Positions 4,832-6,085 of a stretch of DNA of 6,085 bases are shown one piece after another (position 1 is the stretch's first letter; every line of letters starts with the position of its first letter). The stretch lies in assembly GCA_964580085.1 (NCBI GenBank), contig CAZOJF010000028.1:1-6085 (forward strand), given 5' to 3'. A program made the translations under genes and the position numbers. Origin of the DNA: CAYUWK01 sp964580085. GTDB lineage: Bacteria; Patescibacteriota; Minisyncoccia; Minisyncoccales; CG1-02-41-26. Under the pieces are notes generated by a model that saw only the letters and a list, made by a program, of their open reading frames with translations, did not search any database and was not told where the DNA came from.

Positions 4832-6085
4832 TTATTTAAAAAATTTATATATTTGTTTAATTTTCACTAATTTTATTCCATTTCCATCTCTCTTTTTTAT
4901 TTCAATATTGTCATTCTTTAAAGTTTTTTCGCTTATAACCAGACGATACGGTATACCTATTAAATCAGCATCGGCAAATTTTTCCCCTGCTGATTTATTT
5001 TTTCTATCATCATATAATACTTGTTTTCCAATTTTTTCTAATTCTTTATACACTTTTTCGCTATTTTCTTTAATTCTTCTATTAATTTTTTCATCACCGC
5101 TTTTCAAAGATATTAAATGAATATCAAAAGGGGCAACGCTAGAAGGCCAAATTATTCCTTTTTCGTCATGATGAATTTCAACTATTGTGCCCATCAATCT
5201 GGAAACTCCTATGCCATAACAACCCATAATGATTGGTTTCTTTTTCCCCTCTTTATCTGTAAACAAAGCATTCATCGCCTGGGAATACTTTATACCTAGA
5301 GGAAAAATATTTCCGGCTTCAATCGATTTGTCTTCTTTCAATTTTGCTCCACAAATAGGACATTTATCCCCTGCTTTTAATTTGGATATTTCTTTATTTT
5401 GGCAAAAATCCAATTTAGGGCAATAAACTATTTTATCTTCTCCAGCATCAGCAATTACTTGAAATTCATGAGTAAAGTTTTTGGTAAATCCATGTCCTGA
5501 TGCTTCAGTCAAGATTGCTTTAACTCCGCAAGTATTAAAGATTTTAATATAACTTTTTTTAGACTTATCATAATATTTTTGAAAATCAGTTTCTGAGGCA
5601 TGAAAGCTATAGAGATCTTTCATTCTAAACTCTCTTCCCCTAAGAATGCCTGAACGAGCCCGAGCTTCTTTTCTAAATTTTGTTTGAATTTGATAAATAT
5701 AAACTGGTAGATCCTCAAACGAACTAATATAACTACGAATAATGTTTGTTAACATTTCTTCATGGGTGGGACCCAATCCAATTTCTTTGTTACCTTTGCA
5801 TTTATACATTACTTGTTTGCCAATTTCCCCAGACCATCTTCCGGTTTCTTCCCAGATTTTCTTAGGTTGAAAAATAGTCATTAAAACTTCTTGCCCTGAT
5901 ATTCTATTCATTTCCTCCCTGATTATATTTTCAATTTTTGTTAATACTCTTAGCCCTAAAGGTAAAAAAGTATAAGCACCTGCCATTTCTTTATGAACAA
6001 ATCCTGCTCTTTCTAATAAGATACCATTTATGCTTTTTTCATCTTTGGAAATTTGTTTTTTTACTTTTGTAAAAAGTTTTGATTG
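4832..6085 (-). CDS. proS: Prolyl-tRNA synthetase, short form, 5' end cut by window edge
   Basis: Class II synthetase that charges tRNA-Pro. The frame stays open to the right edge, where it reads QSKLFTK, the usual first residues of bacterial ProRS, so only a few codons are missing. The 417 residues visible, counted from the edge, include motif 1 around LPLGLRVLTKIENII (41-55), the TxE loop GPTHEE (105-110), motif 2 FRKEARARSGILRGREFRMK (137-156) and motif 3 MGCYGIGVSRLMG (287-299). An anticodon-binding domain starts near WPSSVAPFDIHLISL (313). E. coli-type enzymes carry an editing (INS) domain of about 180 residues between motifs 2 and 3. Here that space is short and holds four cysteines, YCPKLDFC (221-228) and CPIC (242-245), suggesting a small zinc knuckle. 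The first gene of the operon within this window. Confidence 0.97.
   Translation of the reverse strand, partial: QSKLFTKVKKQISKDEKSINGILLERAGFVHKEMAGAYTFLPLGLRVLTKIENIIREEMNRISGQEVLMTIFQPKKIWEETGRWSGEIGKQVMYKCKGNKEIGLGPTHEEMLTNIIRSYISSFEDLPVYIYQIQTKFRKEARARSGILRGREFRMKDLYSFHASETDFQKYYDKSKKSYIKIFNTCGVKAILTEASGHGFTKNFTHEFQVIADAGEDKIVYCPKLDFCQNKEISKLKAGDKCPICGAKLKEDKSIEAGNIFPLGIKYSQAMNALFTDKEGKKKPIIMGCYGIGVSRLMGTIVEIHHDEKGIIWPSSVAPFDIHLISLKSGDEKINRRIKENSEKVYKELEKIGKQVLYDDRKNKSAGEKFADADLIGIPYRLVISEKTLKNDNIEIKKRDGNGIKLVKIKQIYKFFK

Noticed and set aside
4626..5120. Plus-strand open frame of 164 codons across the mreB/proS junction
   Set aside because: It is antisense to two well-supported genes; its Ser/Phe/Leu/Ile-rich composition is what the reverse complement of AT-rich coding sequence gives.
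5117..5426. Two short plus-strand open frames inside proS
   Set aside because: They are antisense to the catalytic core of prolyl-tRNA synthetase, with no ribosome binding site or domain.
1..6085. Alternative genetic code (TGA as Gly or Trp), as in some Patescibacteria
   Set aside because: No in-frame TGA occurs in any of the conserved genes, so nothing supports recoding, although TGA is also never used as a stop here.

Overview
This AT-rich window has very short intergenic gaps, a split set of tRNA genes and lysine/isoleucine-rich proteins. The style suggests a small, streamlined genome, most likely a member of the Candidate Phyla Radiation (Patescibacteria, Parcubacteria-like). That placement is inference from gene content and protein style; no rRNA or other decisive marker is present. 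Stops are TAA or TAG only and no in-frame TGA is seen, so the standard bacterial code fits. None of the minus-strand genes has a convincing Shine-Dalgarno sequence.

Layout. At the left edge, on the plus strand, is the C-terminal part of a 3D-domain (double-psi beta-barrel, cell-wall type) protein (1-372). It converges on the minus-strand genes across a hairpin terminator (390-419) that could serve both directions. Everything else reads leftward. From right to left these are proS (prolyl-tRNA synthetase, cut by the right edge by only a few codons), mreB, gatC, gatA and a one-helix membrane protein. Gaps are 1 to 12 bases, so this looks like one operon, and it ends in a clear intrinsic terminator (1440-1470). 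Next come the initiator tRNA-fMet (1352-1422), a helix-turn-helix protein with a WGEG/NSDP C-terminal domain that may be LAGLIDADG-like (603-1280), a CAT-anticodon tRNA (515-585) and tRNA-Asp (423-499).

How the genes fit together. Most of the window serves translation: ProRS, two of the three GatCAB amidotransferase subunits (GatB is not here), initiator tRNA, a Met/Ile2-type tRNA and tRNA-Asp. MreB supplies the cell-shape filament. The helix-turn-helix gene lies between tRNA genes behind a strong sigma70-like promoter. That promoter's -10 box sits in one arm of a perfect 10-bp inverted repeat, which suggests autoregulation.

The most unusual material is in the tRNA region. The initiator tRNA lacks the usual GG in the D loop and has a T loop starting TGC instead of TTC. 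The other CAT tRNA has a shortened D loop and A at position 8. I see no CRISPR array, insertion sequence or obvious novel multi-gene defence system.
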